NCBI GenBank assembly: GCA_964571135.1
Contig: CAZMZW010000005.1
Coordinates: 62,001 to 126,000, forward strand
Direction: 5' to 3'
DNA from: CAZMZW01 sp964571135
GTDB taxonomy: Bacteria; Chloroflexota; Anaerolineae; Anaerolineales; Anaerolineaceae
DNA: 64,000 bases
Position 1 is the stretch's first letter. Each line of letters starts with the position of its first letter. The notes beneath the pieces were generated by a model, which did no database searches, was not told the origin of the DNA, and worked only from the letters and a program-made list of their open reading frames with translations. A program made the translations under genes and the position numbers. Positions 25,991 through 33,952 of the stretch are shown here, piece after piece.

Positions 25991-26865
25991 TCCGCAGTTT
26001 TAGTTTTCCCTCCAGGCAGGATGTCGGCCAACGACTGGGTCCGCAGCAGTCTGCAAGCGGCAGCGGTTGCATTCGTATTGTGATCGCCCTGGCTGTGGCA
26101 GCGTTTGCCGTAATTTCCTTTTTAAGTTCAAAACAGATCAACCCGGTGACCGGCCAGGAGCAATATATCTCCATTAGCAAAGATCAGGAGATCGCCCTTG
26201 GGTTGCAGTCCGCCCCGGAAATGGAAGCTGAGTTTGGCGGTCTTGAACCTGACCAGCGCTACCAGAATGCAGTCCAGATCATCGGCGATAAGCTGGTCAA
26301 GGAAAGTTTTGCCTCTCAGTCGGAATATCCTTTTGAATTTCACGTGCTGGCGGATGCGCAGACGGTCAATGCCTTTGCCCTGCCGGGTGGGCCGGTGTAT
26401 ATCACCCGCGCGTTAATCGACCAATTGCAATCTGAAGGTGAAGTTGCCAGCGTTCTGGCGCATGAGATCAGCCACGTGGTCGCCCGCCACAGCGCGGAGC
26501 AAATTTCTACTCAGCAGCTCACCCAGGGACTTACCGGTGCGGTAGTGATGGCCACTTATGATCCCAATAACCCCAGCAGCATGGGGACCGCTGAAGTAGC
26601 TATGCTCATTGGGCAGTTGGTGGATATGAAGTTCAGCCGTGAAGATGAAATTGTGGCTGATACCATGGGCGTAAAAGTGATGGGGCAGGCCAATTATGAT
26701 CCCAATGTGATGGTGAAAGTAATGCAAATATTGGAGCAGGCTGGCAGTGGTAACGGGGTTGAGTTTTTAAGCACCCACCCCAGTCCGGAAAACCGCATAG
26801 GCAAAATACATCAGGCTATCTCTGACCTTTATCCCAGCGGTGTCCCCGGTGGGATGATCCAGTAA
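25987..26865 (+). CDS. M48-family membrane metalloprotease
   Basis: A 292-residue protein with one N-terminal membrane helix (about 30-50) and an M48 peptidase domain: AFALPGGPVYITRALID, zinc motif LAHEISHVVARHSAEQ (HExxH plus the family-typical following His), the third ligand Glu in FSREDEIVADTMGVKVM, and THPSPENRIGKI. It should be a Zn-dependent protease on the outer face of the membrane, of the BepA/LoiP kind, that handles damaged envelope proteins. It overlaps the preceding membrane protein gene and is followed by a strong terminator. LemA- and TPM-like genes, frequent partners of M48 proteases, lie 4 kb downstream. Confidence 0.92.
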   Translation: MIRSFSFPSRQDVGQRLGPQQSASGSGCIRIVIALAVAAFAVISFLSSKQINPVTGQEQYISISKDQEIALGLQSAPEMEAEFGGLEPDQRYQNAVQIIGDKLVKESFASQSEYPFEFHVLADAQTVNAFALPGGPVYITRALIDQLQSEGEVASVLAHEISHVVARHSAEQISTQQLTQGLTGAVVMATYDPNNPSSMGTAEVAMLIGQLVDMKFSREDEIVADTMGVKVMGQANYDPNVMVKVMQILEQAGSGNGVEFLSTHPSPENRIGKIHQAISDLYPSGVPGGMIQ

Positions 26866-26887
26866 TTCGAATCTAATACCATTGACG

Positions 26888-26915
26888 AAAAACCTTCCTG
26901 CATAGGAAGGTTTTT
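26888..26915. terminator. Bidirectional Rho-independent terminator
   Basis: A perfect 12-bp stem AAAAACCTTCCT / AGGAAGGTTTTT with a GCAT loop and a long T run, between the M48 gene and the convergent HEAT gene. The minus-strand gene ends at 26917, so the hairpin starts almost at its stop codon. Confidence 0.92.
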
Positions 26916-26916
26916 T

Positions 26917-27468
26917 TTATTTTGTCTTGATCCAACCTTTCGGAATTGGAAGGAAGGGATTCTCCAGTAATTGCACGGCTTTGGATGCCCGGGAACGGAT
27001 GGCGGTGCCATGCACTTTGCAAAGTGGCCTTAGGGATCTAAGTATTTCGGTTGTTCTTTGCGGGTATCTACGGCTGAGAATGCATAAGCCGGAAATTGCC
27101 CAGCTCAGCACAAAGGCGTTGTTATCTTTAAGACAGTTCAATAAAATGTCCATGGTGTGATCATGGTTTTGGTTTGTTGTGAGGTTGGTCAGCAACATTA
27201 CTAAGTGCCAGCGCACCATCGGTATCGGGTCATCCTCGGCAAGCATGGTCAAGAGAGTCAAATGAGCGCTGAACCAGTCTGCATGGATCCGGGAAATTTT
27301 TTCAAGGGCGTGAGCTGTCCGGGCGCGGACCACATTATCCTGCACTTTCAATCCTTCCATAAGGAAATTGAATGAAAGAGGATTTATGAGGACTTCATCA
27401 GCTACCTGATCTGCATTTCCATCTGAAATAAGCGTACCACCTTTCAGTTTGTCCAATAAATTGTCCAT
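26917..27468 (-). CDS. HEAT/armadillo-repeat protein
   Basis: A 183-residue, soluble, all-helical protein. Four to five repeats of about 37 residues are visible, with patterns such as DNVVRARTAHALEKIS, DDPIPMVRWHLVMLLTNL, DNNAFVLSWAISGLCILS and GTAIRSRASKAVQLLE. Such repeats are scaffolds for protein binding or, in PBS-lyase-like forms, help enzyme maturation. There is no catalytic motif. It runs opposite to the radical SAM gene, with its start 155 bases away. The resemblance to the C-terminal repeats of the glycosyltransferase at 13128 is only structural. Confidence 0.8.
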   Translation of the reverse strand: MDNLLDKLKGGTLISDGNADQVADEVLINPLSFNFLMEGLKVQDNVVRARTAHALEKISRIHADWFSAHLTLLTMLAEDDPIPMVRWHLVMLLTNLTTNQNHDHTMDILLNCLKDNNAFVLSWAISGLCILSRRYPQRTTEILRSLRPLCKVHGTAIRSRASKAVQLLENPFLPIPKGWIKTK

Positions 27469-27623
27469 CCCTTAAGCATACCTGCTTTTTTATTGCATAA
27501 TTAATTTGAATCGATTTTGTTCATTTATCGTATTATTATTTATATTAGTGATGAAAAGACCATTATATAAAAGGGCTATAATTTTAAAGGTTGGAATAAT
27601 ATTCGAACTTCAGGAGTAAGGCA

Positions 27624-29012
27624 TTGAAAGCCACAGACATCCTTTCCCCCATTAAACGTTTTAAGGAGGACCGCTCGGCTCATCCCGTGCAGGTCACCCT
27701 GGACCCTCATCACCCCGGTGTGACCCGTGTGCATCTTATCCCGCTCAAGCCTGGTATCTTGGTGCGCAGCCCGAGCCTGGTACTGATCAATGGCTGGCAT
27801 ATGCTCCTGGTGGGTCCGTCCTGGGCTGACTTGTTGCGGGCATTTATGTACCGGCTGATTGTGAACGCTGAACCCAGGCAGGCAATCCCTGATGAACAGC
27901 TTCAATCAATTCTGGATAAGGTTGTGGAGGATATGCATCAGTTTTATCCGGGAGTGAAGGCGGAAATATTCAAGAAAGACCTGGATGAGATCGTTTCGCT
28001 TTTTATTGCAGTGGCGCATGGCGGATCGCTCCCGGAGAATATCCAATCCGGGATGACCTTGCAGGATCTCGCTCCTTATCTGAAAGCACCGCACCGCATG
28101 GACCTGTTGGTCTCACCCATGGTCGAAGGGGGCGAATGGATGTGTCCTTTGCATTGCCGCGGATGTTATGCTGCACGCCAGGCAGGCATGGTAATTGAAA
28201 AAGAACTCAGCACTTCTGAATGGAAAACCATCATCGATAAATGCCGGGAAGCCGGTATCCCTCAGCTCACATTTACCGGTGGTGAACCCACCCAGCGTAA
28301 GGATCTGGTGGAACTGATCCGGCATGCCGAGTGGCATGTCACCCGCCTGAATACCAGTGGGGTCAACCTCGCCCTGGAATTTTGCCAGGAGCTTGAAAAA
28401 GCCAATCTGGATGGAATACAGGTCACTTTATATTCTGATAACCATCATATCCATGACACCCTGGTGGGCAAGCTGGGCGCATGGATGCAAACAGTGCAGG
28501 GCATTCAAAATGCCCTCAAAGCCGGGTTGAGCGTCAGTGTAAATACGCCGCTTGTGAAATTAAATACCAATTATAGCGAGACCCTCAAAGCCATTAAGAG
28601 CCTGGGAGTAAAGTACGTCACCTGTTCTGGATTGATCCCGGCTGGCAACGCACCTGAGCAGATCAAGGGCGGGGAGGCACTGACTTCGGACGAGTTGGCA
28701 GATGTCTTGCGCATAGCCGTTTCTACTGCCAAATCACAGGAACTTGATCTGACTTTTACCAGTCCGGGCTGGTTGACCCAGGGGCAGCTTGATGAGATCG
28801 GACTGTCTGCTCCGATCTGCGGTGCCTGTCTGACCAATATGGCAGTCATGCCCAATGGCGCCGTAAGCGCCTGCCAGAGCTGGCTGGATGACCCCGATGG
28901 TCTGGGAAACCTTCTGACCACTCCCTGGAAGCAGATCTGGAATAATAAGCAGTGTAAAAAAATGCGCCGCACGGAACAAGAGGGCTGTCCCCTGCAGGAG
29001 GCGCTAAAATGA
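27624..29012 (+). CDS. Radical SAM protein with SPASM-like C-terminal cysteines
   Basis: The start is TTG 27624, with AGGAG seven bases upstream. The 462-residue protein has an N-terminal domain of about 165 residues without recognised motifs, then a radical SAM core: Cys174, Cys178 and Cys181 in MCPLHCRGCYA bind the 4Fe-4S cluster, and FTGGEPTQRKDL is the SAM-binding GGE motif. The C-terminal part has ICGACLTNMAVMPNGAVSAC, QCKKM and GCPLQ, the Cys spacing of SPASM/twitch enzymes that carry extra clusters and modify peptides or proteins. Its stop overlaps (ATGA) the start of a gene for a membrane protein with a Cys-rich tail, its likely substrate. Confidence 0.92.
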   Translation: MKATDILSPIKRFKEDRSAHPVQVTLDPHHPGVTRVHLIPLKPGILVRSPSLVLINGWHMLLVGPSWADLLRAFMYRLIVNAEPRQAIPDEQLQSILDKVVEDMHQFYPGVKAEIFKKDLDEIVSLFIAVAHGGSLPENIQSGMTLQDLAPYLKAPHRMDLLVSPMVEGGEWMCPLHCRGCYAARQAGMVIEKELSTSEWKTIIDKCREAGIPQLTFTGGEPTQRKDLVELIRHAEWHVTRLNTSGVNLALEFCQELEKANLDGIQVTLYSDNHHIHDTLVGKLGAWMQTVQGIQNALKAGLSVSVNTPLVKLNTNYSETLKAIKSLGVKYVTCSGLIPAGNAPEQIKGGEALTSDELADVLRIAVSTAKSQELDLTFTSPGWLTQGQLDEIGLSAPICGACLTNMAVMPNGAVSACQSWLDDPDGLGNLLTTPWKQIWNNKQCKKMRRTEQEGCPLQEALK

Positions 29013-30157
29013 ACAAACCAATAAAAATTCTTGTTCTCATTTTGGTAATGCTCTTGTCTTTATTCCCTTCCGTTGTGCTGGCACAGACCGGTACGGACGA
29101 GATCCGTGAGTATCGTATCGATGTCCTGCCCCAGGAAGATGGCAGCCTGATCAATACCTATACGATTAATTGGTGTGTCATCTCGGATGCAGCAGGTCCG
29201 CTGAACAACATTATTGTGGGTGTTCCTGATTCGGATTACCAGATCATGGATTTCAGCGGTGATGCCAAGGATGTTCGTTCCGCCGATTCTGGCGCAACCA
29301 CCCAGGTGAACGTCATCCTGAATAAACCCATCAATGCCAATGAGTGTGTTACAGTGACCTTCCGTATCCACCAGATGGGATTGGCTCATCTGGATGGCCA
29401 AAAAGGGGAGATTGGTTTTCAGTTCATCCCAGGTTGGTTTGCTGAGGTGCCGGTAAAACACCTCCAAGTCACCTGGCATCTTCCAACAGTAGCTACCCAG
29501 CTTAAATCTCTGACACCTGAGCCCAATACGAAAGATGGTGGCCAGGCAGTCTGGGAAACTGTTTTACTGCCTGGTGAAAAACTTACCCTTAACCTGCTCT
29601 TTGATAAGACTGCCTTTCCAAATTATGGCAGACAATCCACCCAGGTCTGGCCATTGCAGGGCAGCGGTAGTTCGGCGGATACCGGCGCTGCCGCCCAAAC
29701 CACAGATAACAGCGGGGCGGCTGCTGCAGACAATACGGTTAGCACATCCGAACCCCTGCTTGGCGTTGTCCCCTTCGGGTTGACCACCTGCATCTGTGCG
29801 GTCATCATCATTATCCTGATCGTCCTGTTCCTGGTGATCATATTCTCAAACGGTATGCGCGGTTACACCGGGGGCGGTTATATCGGCGGTCCAAGACCAG
29901 GTGGTGGAGGCATTTTCGGAGGGGGTCGAACAGGCGGTGGTGGAATATTTGGTGGAGGCGGTGGAGGTACCATCAGCTTACCGCCCAGTCGTTCTGGAGG
30001 CGGAGGCGGTTTGTTCGGCGGGCGTGGGTCAAGCTGTGCCTGTGTTTCCTGCGCCTGTGCCTGTGCTTGTGCTGGCGGCGGGCGGGCAGGCTGCAGTCGC
30101 AAGGGTTTTGATATATCCGGTCTGCTTAAGAAACCTGCCGCAGGTGAAGAAAAATGA
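29009..30157 (+). CDS. Membrane protein with Gly-rich, Cys-dense cytoplasmic tail; candidate radical SAM substrate
   Basis: A 382-residue protein with a strong CAGGAGG ribosome site. A signal peptide (about 1-25) leads to an extracytoplasmic beta-rich domain (about 30-200) that resembles DUF2207-type domains, then a Ser/Ala/Thr linker, one membrane helix (about 252-278), and a cytoplasmic tail. The tail has many GGGGIFGGG-type repeats (about 285-340), then seven Cys in twenty residues at 343, 345, 348, 350, 352, 354 and 362 (mostly CA units, then GGGRAGCSRKGF). The Cys tail would face the cytoplasm, where the radical SAM enzyme encoded just upstream works. It overlaps the TPM-like gene by four bases. 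Confidence 0.85.
   Translation: MNKPIKILVLILVMLLSLFPSVVLAQTGTDEIREYRIDVLPQEDGSLINTYTINWCVISDAAGPLNNIIVGVPDSDYQIMDFSGDAKDVRSADSGATTQVNVILNKPINANECVTVTFRIHQMGLAHLDGQKGEIGFQFIPGWFAEVPVKHLQVTWHLPTVATQLKSLTPEPNTKDGGQAVWETVLLPGEKLTLNLLFDKTAFPNYGRQSTQVWPLQGSGSSADTGAAAQTTDNSGAAAADNTVSTSEPLLGVVPFGLTTCICAVIIIILIVLFLVIIFSNGMRGYTGGGYIGGPRPGGGGIFGGGRTGGGGIFGGGGGGTISLPPSRSGGGGGLFGGRGSSCACVSCACACACAGGGRAGCSRKGFDISGLLKKPAAGEEK
30035..30094 (+). other. Coding segment for the alternating Cys-Ala motif
   Basis: These 60 bases encode the segment from Cys343 to Cys362 of the membrane protein. Cys codons alternate with Ala codons (tgt gcc, tgc gcc, tgt gct), and the codon mix (tgt and tgc, gcc and gct) is not a simple DNA repeat, which suggests selection at the protein level. 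Confidence 0.75.
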
Positions 30158-30765
30158 AGAACCGAAAAATAGTCTTCTTGCTTGCCTTCGTTTTTATATT
30201 CATGGCGCAAACCTCTTGCAGTGTTCCTGTTGCGGCGGCTCCGACAGCCACTACCTATATATATGTAGAAGGCAGCCCTCGCGAGGGACAGCCGGTCTTC
30301 CCTGCCCTGGGTCGATACTGGGTTGTGGACAAAGGCTGTAATTTTGCCCAGGATAAAGTCAAAATTGCCGATGAAACCTTCGAAAAATTGCGCACTGACG
30401 GAATTGCCGAAGTGGCCGTGATCTGCCAATCTGGTATCCTGGATAAAGGTTCCAGTAATGATGATAAGATCTGGCTGCGGGATTGGGCACGCTGGGCAAA
30501 AATGGGCGCAGTGGACATCAACCGTTCAGTGGTGTGGCTTATTCGCCCGGATGCCAAAGCGCAGGAACAAATGGTGACCCTGGAGGTCTCGCGCTGGTTG
30601 ACCTGGTACACGGCTATTGAATATTCAAATGCGTTAAAAGAAGCCGCTAATTACTCCAATTGGAAGGATTTCAACGGGGCGCTTATTTCGATCACCCGCA
30701 ATGTCGATGGAAAATTACGCGAGCTGTGGAAGACCCATTCAACTGAAGGAGGTGCTGTACAATAA
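30154..30765 (+). CDS. TPM-domain-like lipoprotein
   Basis: A 203-residue protein whose start overlaps the preceding gene (ATGA). The N-terminus is a signal peptide with a lipobox-like TSC (Cys22). The rest follows the layout of TPM domains: VVDKGCNFAQDKVKIADETFEKL, a central IAEVAVICQSGI strand, then WLRDWARWAKMG and VVWLIRP, and a C-terminal helical part. TPM-domain proteins are membrane-linked, extracytoplasmic proteins of uncertain role, often called phosphatases, and are often encoded beside LemA proteins, as here. The assignment is by pattern and therefore moderate. Confidence 0.65.
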   Translation: MKNRKIVFLLAFVFIFMAQTSCSVPVAAAPTATTYIYVEGSPREGQPVFPALGRYWVVDKGCNFAQDKVKIADETFEKLRTDGIAEVAVICQSGILDKGSSNDDKIWLRDWARWAKMGAVDINRSVVWLIRPDAKAQEQMVTLEVSRWLTWYTAIEYSNALKEAANYSNWKDFNGALISITRNVDGKLRELWKTHSTEGGAVQ

Positions 30766-30818
30766 GGTTGTTGATATAGCTATTATTAATTGTTTTATCA
30801 TTAAATAAGGAGAATAAG

Positions 30819-31514
30819 ATGAAAAAATATTCAGTTCTAATCAGTTTGGTGATGGTGTTTGGTCTTCTGCTGACCGCCTGTGGGACAGTCAGCAAAGTGG
30901 CCGGGGATGTGGTGACGGAATACCATACACTCATCGAGAAATATCAAAGTGCACGAAAGATGGCTTCCAATTTCCGCTTGTGCGTAGATACTGCCATGGG
31001 CACCATTTATACCCAGGCGACCTTTCTGCAGAATTATCAGCAGGCAGATATTGAAAAAGCCAAAGTTTGGCGTGCCGCGCTGCAGGATGCGGGTTCCAAA
31101 ATCGCCGACCTGTTGGCGAATTATAAGGATGCCAATGGCAACCCCATCCCTGTGGATCAATTGGACCTGGGTGCCCTGGCTAAAGCCGGCGCGCTGCCCG
31201 ATGGAGTATCCAGCGGGTTGGGCATCTTTGTGCGCGCTTTCCAGGAAGCCCCATTGGCTGCAGTGAGTGATGCGCCGGTGCTGGCTGCCATGAATACCGC
31301 CTCCGAGCAGTACAACAAAATTGACGCCTGTGGCACTGACTGGAACGATGCGGTGGAGGGTTACAATGTGGAACGCAATAAGATCCCTGGTGATGTGGTC
31401 GGGCGGATAGCCGAAGCCCTGCACGTCAAGGAATTACCGGAGACTCTCCCATATTATGCAGGTGATTATTCTGGCAGTGTATCCCAGCCTAATTTACCAA
31501 CCGCTGCCAAATAA
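30819..31514 (+). CDS. LemA-like lipoprotein
   Basis: A 231-residue protein with AAGGAG before the ATG, a lipoprotein signal peptide (lipobox LLTAC, Cys21) and a helical body. VVTEYHTLIEKYQSARKM at the start of the domain and DWNDAVEGYNVERNKIPGDVVG near 186 correspond to the LemA pattern, in which YNxxV and YNxxxxxxP motifs recur. A Gln/Asn/Ala-rich middle and a Pro-rich end follow. LemA proteins are envelope proteins of unknown function that co-occur with TPM-domain and M48 protease genes. It closes the radical SAM operon, 53 bases after the TPM-like gene, and has its own terminator. Confidence 0.72.
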   Translation: MKKYSVLISLVMVFGLLLTACGTVSKVAGDVVTEYHTLIEKYQSARKMASNFRLCVDTAMGTIYTQATFLQNYQQADIEKAKVWRAALQDAGSKIADLLANYKDANGNPIPVDQLDLGALAKAGALPDGVSSGLGIFVRAFQEAPLAAVSDAPVLAAMNTASEQYNKIDACGTDWNDAVEGYNVERNKIPGDVVGRIAEALHVKELPETLPYYAGDYSGSVSQPNLPTAAK

Positions 31515-31527
31515 ATACGAATCCAAT

Positions 31528-31559
31528 ATAAAAGACTGGCGTTTTAGCCAGTCTTTTAT
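31528..31559 (+). terminator. Rho-independent terminator of the radical SAM-LemA operon
   Basis: A 13-bp stem ATAAAAGACTGGC / GCCAGTCTTTTAT with a 6-base loop, 14 bases after the LemA-like stop. Confidence 0.92.
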
Positions 31560-31704
31560 TTATTTCAAGAAATTATTAAATCGAATTAAGATTGACCAAG
31601 ATATTGGATGATATGATGATCAGACCATGATAGTATTTGAACTGATATCGATACTTGCTGGGCTGGCAGGTTAAAAAAGGCCATTGATGCTTCAGGAGGA
31701 AAAA

Positions 31705-32685
31705 ATGATTCTAGGTGTGGATTACAGCCATTGGCAGTCCCTCGTAAGCGCTGAAAAACTCAAAGCAAAAGGGGTTAAGTTTGCCGTTGTTAAAGCAGGG
31801 GAGATCTACCTCAAAGCTTTTAATAAGCCAGCTGTTATCGATGACATGCACGACCGCAATATTACTGAGCTTAAACGGGTTGGCATTCTTTGCGGGGATT
31901 ATTACTATTTTCACCCCTCAGCAGGAGCATCCAAGCAGGCGCGGCATTATGCTGAGATCTATTTGAAAAATCCACCGGATCTCCCGCCGGTGATCGATAT
32001 TGAGGATATCGACAAAATGAAACCGGTTGAAGTCGGCAGACAGCTTATCGCTTTTATTGAGGAGATAAAAACTCATATTGGTCGGCAGCCCATCATTTAC
32101 TCGCGCAATGCCTTTTTGGTAAATCAGGCGGGCAATCCTGACTGGCCGGCTGGAACTTTATTTTGGATGGCTCGGTATGCCTCAAAGATCGGAACCCTCT
32201 CTCCCAAGATCAAACCGCATGTGGTGATCTGGCAATTCACCGATAGGTTGAAACTACCCGGGCTTCCGTTAATGGACGGCAATTATTGGTTGAGAAGCCA
32301 GGAAGAATTAAATCAACTGGCTTCTGGAAAACTGACTCAGCCGCCAACCATTCCTTTACCTGTACCTGAGACTGAACCAGAACCACAAAAGAATAGCTGC
32401 CGGGTGCTTGTTGGCACGCTAAATATTCGCAATCAGCCCAGTTCACAGGGAAAAGTGGTGGGTTCACTGAAAAAGGGGCAGGTTGTCCCGATCTTATCCA
32501 TTGTTAAAACCTACTGGGCGGAAATTGCCAGCAACCGTTACATCGCCATAAAAGGCGTATCTGGAAATTATGTTGAATTGATCAGCTCTGCACAGGTGAT
32601 GCTGGGTTTTTCTCCGTTTAGAAAATCTTTCGAGCGATTCCTCGAAGGTGCCTATATGAAGCAAAAAGGAAAAAAATTGTACTAA
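31705..32685 (+). CDS. GH25 lysozyme-like protein with C-terminal SH3-like domain
   Basis: ATG 31705 has CAGGAGG six bases upstream; an earlier in-frame TTG is not needed. The 326-residue protein begins directly with the GH25 barrel: MILGVDYSHWQ (first catalytic Asp), FAVVKAGE, GDYYYFHPS and PPVIDIEDID with the catalytic acidic pair, then WMARYA and WQFTD. After a Pro/Glu linker (about 213-228) comes a bacterial SH3 domain (VLVGTLNIRNQPSSQGKVVGSL). GH25 enzymes cut the muramic acid-glucosamine bond of peptidoglycan. I see no signal peptide, so how it reaches the wall is unclear. It stands alone, bounded by terminators. Confidence 0.88.
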   Translation: MILGVDYSHWQSLVSAEKLKAKGVKFAVVKAGEIYLKAFNKPAVIDDMHDRNITELKRVGILCGDYYYFHPSAGASKQARHYAEIYLKNPPDLPPVIDIEDIDKMKPVEVGRQLIAFIEEIKTHIGRQPIIYSRNAFLVNQAGNPDWPAGTLFWMARYASKIGTLSPKIKPHVVIWQFTDRLKLPGLPLMDGNYWLRSQEELNQLASGKLTQPPTIPLPVPETEPEPQKNSCRVLVGTLNIRNQPSSQGKVVGSLKKGQVVPILSIVKTYWAEIASNRYIAIKGVSGNYVELISSAQVMLGFSPFRKSFERFLEGAYMKQKGKKLY

Positions 32686-32694
32686 AAAAATAAA

Positions 32695-32715
32695 AGCGCA
32701 TGATTTCCATGCGCT
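32695..32715. terminator. Rho-independent terminator between convergent genes
   Basis: An 8-bp stem AGCGCATG / CATGCGCT with an ATTTC loop; A-rich before and CTTTATATT after. It serves the GH25 gene and possibly the NBR1-Ig lipoprotein gene. Confidence 0.75.
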
Positions 32716-32757
32716 CTTTATATTAATTAAGGGTTTACAATCTTTTTCTATGCAGAA

Positions 32758-33696
32758 TTATGAATTCACTCCGAAGGGCGAGATTGAAGCGGAGTTATTC
32801 CCTTCATTGGATTCGGCTACCTGGTTGTCATGATCGATATAAATTATGCTCGTTTTGTTGACCGGATACCAGCTGCTGAACGAGAAAGTACAGTGCTCGG
32901 TTTGGCTTGCGCCTGACGCCAATCCAGGGAAAGCCCAGGAACAGCTGGCATTGCTGAAAGTGGAAAGGCCATACCACCTGACCACGAATGGACCAGCAGC
33001 AGCACCGCTATTATAGGCCGTAAATGTGATGGTGGCGGGAACACCACTAGTGGGTGTGGCAGGATTGATACTGAAAGCGGTGATCTTTAGGTCCGGAATA
33101 GCTAACACTAATATTAACGGTTTCACTTCGATCTGCACCCATATATTGTTGACGAAATATTCTCCAGTATCAGATCGTATCTTCCAGTAACCCTTATAGG
33201 TTCCTGCGGAAGCGGGAGCTTTTAAGGCCACGCTGATATCCACCTGTTCGCCAGGCGCCACATTCTGGGTGAAATTTTTTATTGAAGAACCACCCATTTG
33301 ATCGCCGCTAAAGAACACCAGCTGATAATTGGTATTCCACGTACACGTCCCATCGTTGCGGAAACGCCAGGATTTGGTAAAGTTTACGTTGGGAATGTAC
33401 TGTTTTCCATCCGGGACGGTTTCGGAGATGAAAACCACCCGATTGCAAGGTTTGGGGGTATTGGTGGGGGGAAGGTTTGGCGTCAGAGTGGGTAGCTGAA
33501 CCGCAGCGCCCGTAGTGGCAGTTGGCTGTTGCACAACAACAGGTTGTCCTGCAGCAATGGTCTGCGCCACCGATGTGTTGACCATGTCTGCCTGGCTCAG
33601 TGATGGTGCCTGGGGCGCACCTAACGAGATGGTGCAGGCAAGTGAGACCAGTAAAAGAACACTTACAGGAAATAAAACTCGGTATCGTTTATTCAT
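32758..33696 (-). CDS. Lipoprotein with NBR1-type Ig domain and CARDB domain
   Basis: A 312-residue secreted protein. The signal peptide ends in lipobox LVSLAC (Cys21). A Pro/Thr/Gln-rich linker runs to about residue 80. Then comes a domain like that of NBR1 (next to BRCA1 gene 1) proteins: VPDGKQYIPNVNFTKSWRFRNDGTCTWN, GDQMGGSS and VDISVALKAPASAGTYKGYWKI, with the conserved WxxxNxGxxxW pattern. The C-terminal part (about 200-305) is a CARDB-like Ig domain ending in YIDHDNQVAESNEGNNSAS. It should be displayed on the cell surface for binding; no enzyme motif is seen. AGGAGGATC precedes the ATG. Confidence 0.88.
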   Translation of the reverse strand: MNKRYRVLFPVSVLLLVSLACTISLGAPQAPSLSQADMVNTSVAQTIAAGQPVVVQQPTATTGAAVQLPTLTPNLPPTNTPKPCNRVVFISETVPDGKQYIPNVNFTKSWRFRNDGTCTWNTNYQLVFFSGDQMGGSSIKNFTQNVAPGEQVDISVALKAPASAGTYKGYWKIRSDTGEYFVNNIWVQIEVKPLILVLAIPDLKITAFSINPATPTSGVPATITFTAYNSGAAAGPFVVRWYGLSTFSNASCSWAFPGLASGASQTEHCTFSFSSWYPVNKTSIIYIDHDNQVAESNEGNNSASISPFGVNS

Positions 33697-33952
33697 CTGA
33701 TCCTCCTTCGGGTGAAAGACTCATAAACAGTATTAAATATTATACAAGAATTTCAGGAAAAAACCTGCTTTTATTGATCCCAAATTATTTGTTATTGATA
33801 ACACGGAAAATTCAGTTAAATTCTATGAGAGAGAATAAGATGCACGAGCAGTGTTTAAAGATAAATTTTTAGGGTTGCATACTAATCAGACTGGTTGACA
33901 GGTATGTTCATATTGATTTGGGAATTACAAACCACTTTGAAATGGTACCTGA

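Noticed and set aside
29862..30000. Gly-codon-rich DNA repeats considered as a CRISPR-like or minisatellite array
   Set aside because: They are in frame and encode the Gly-rich tail of the membrane protein; unit length is irregular and there are no spacers.
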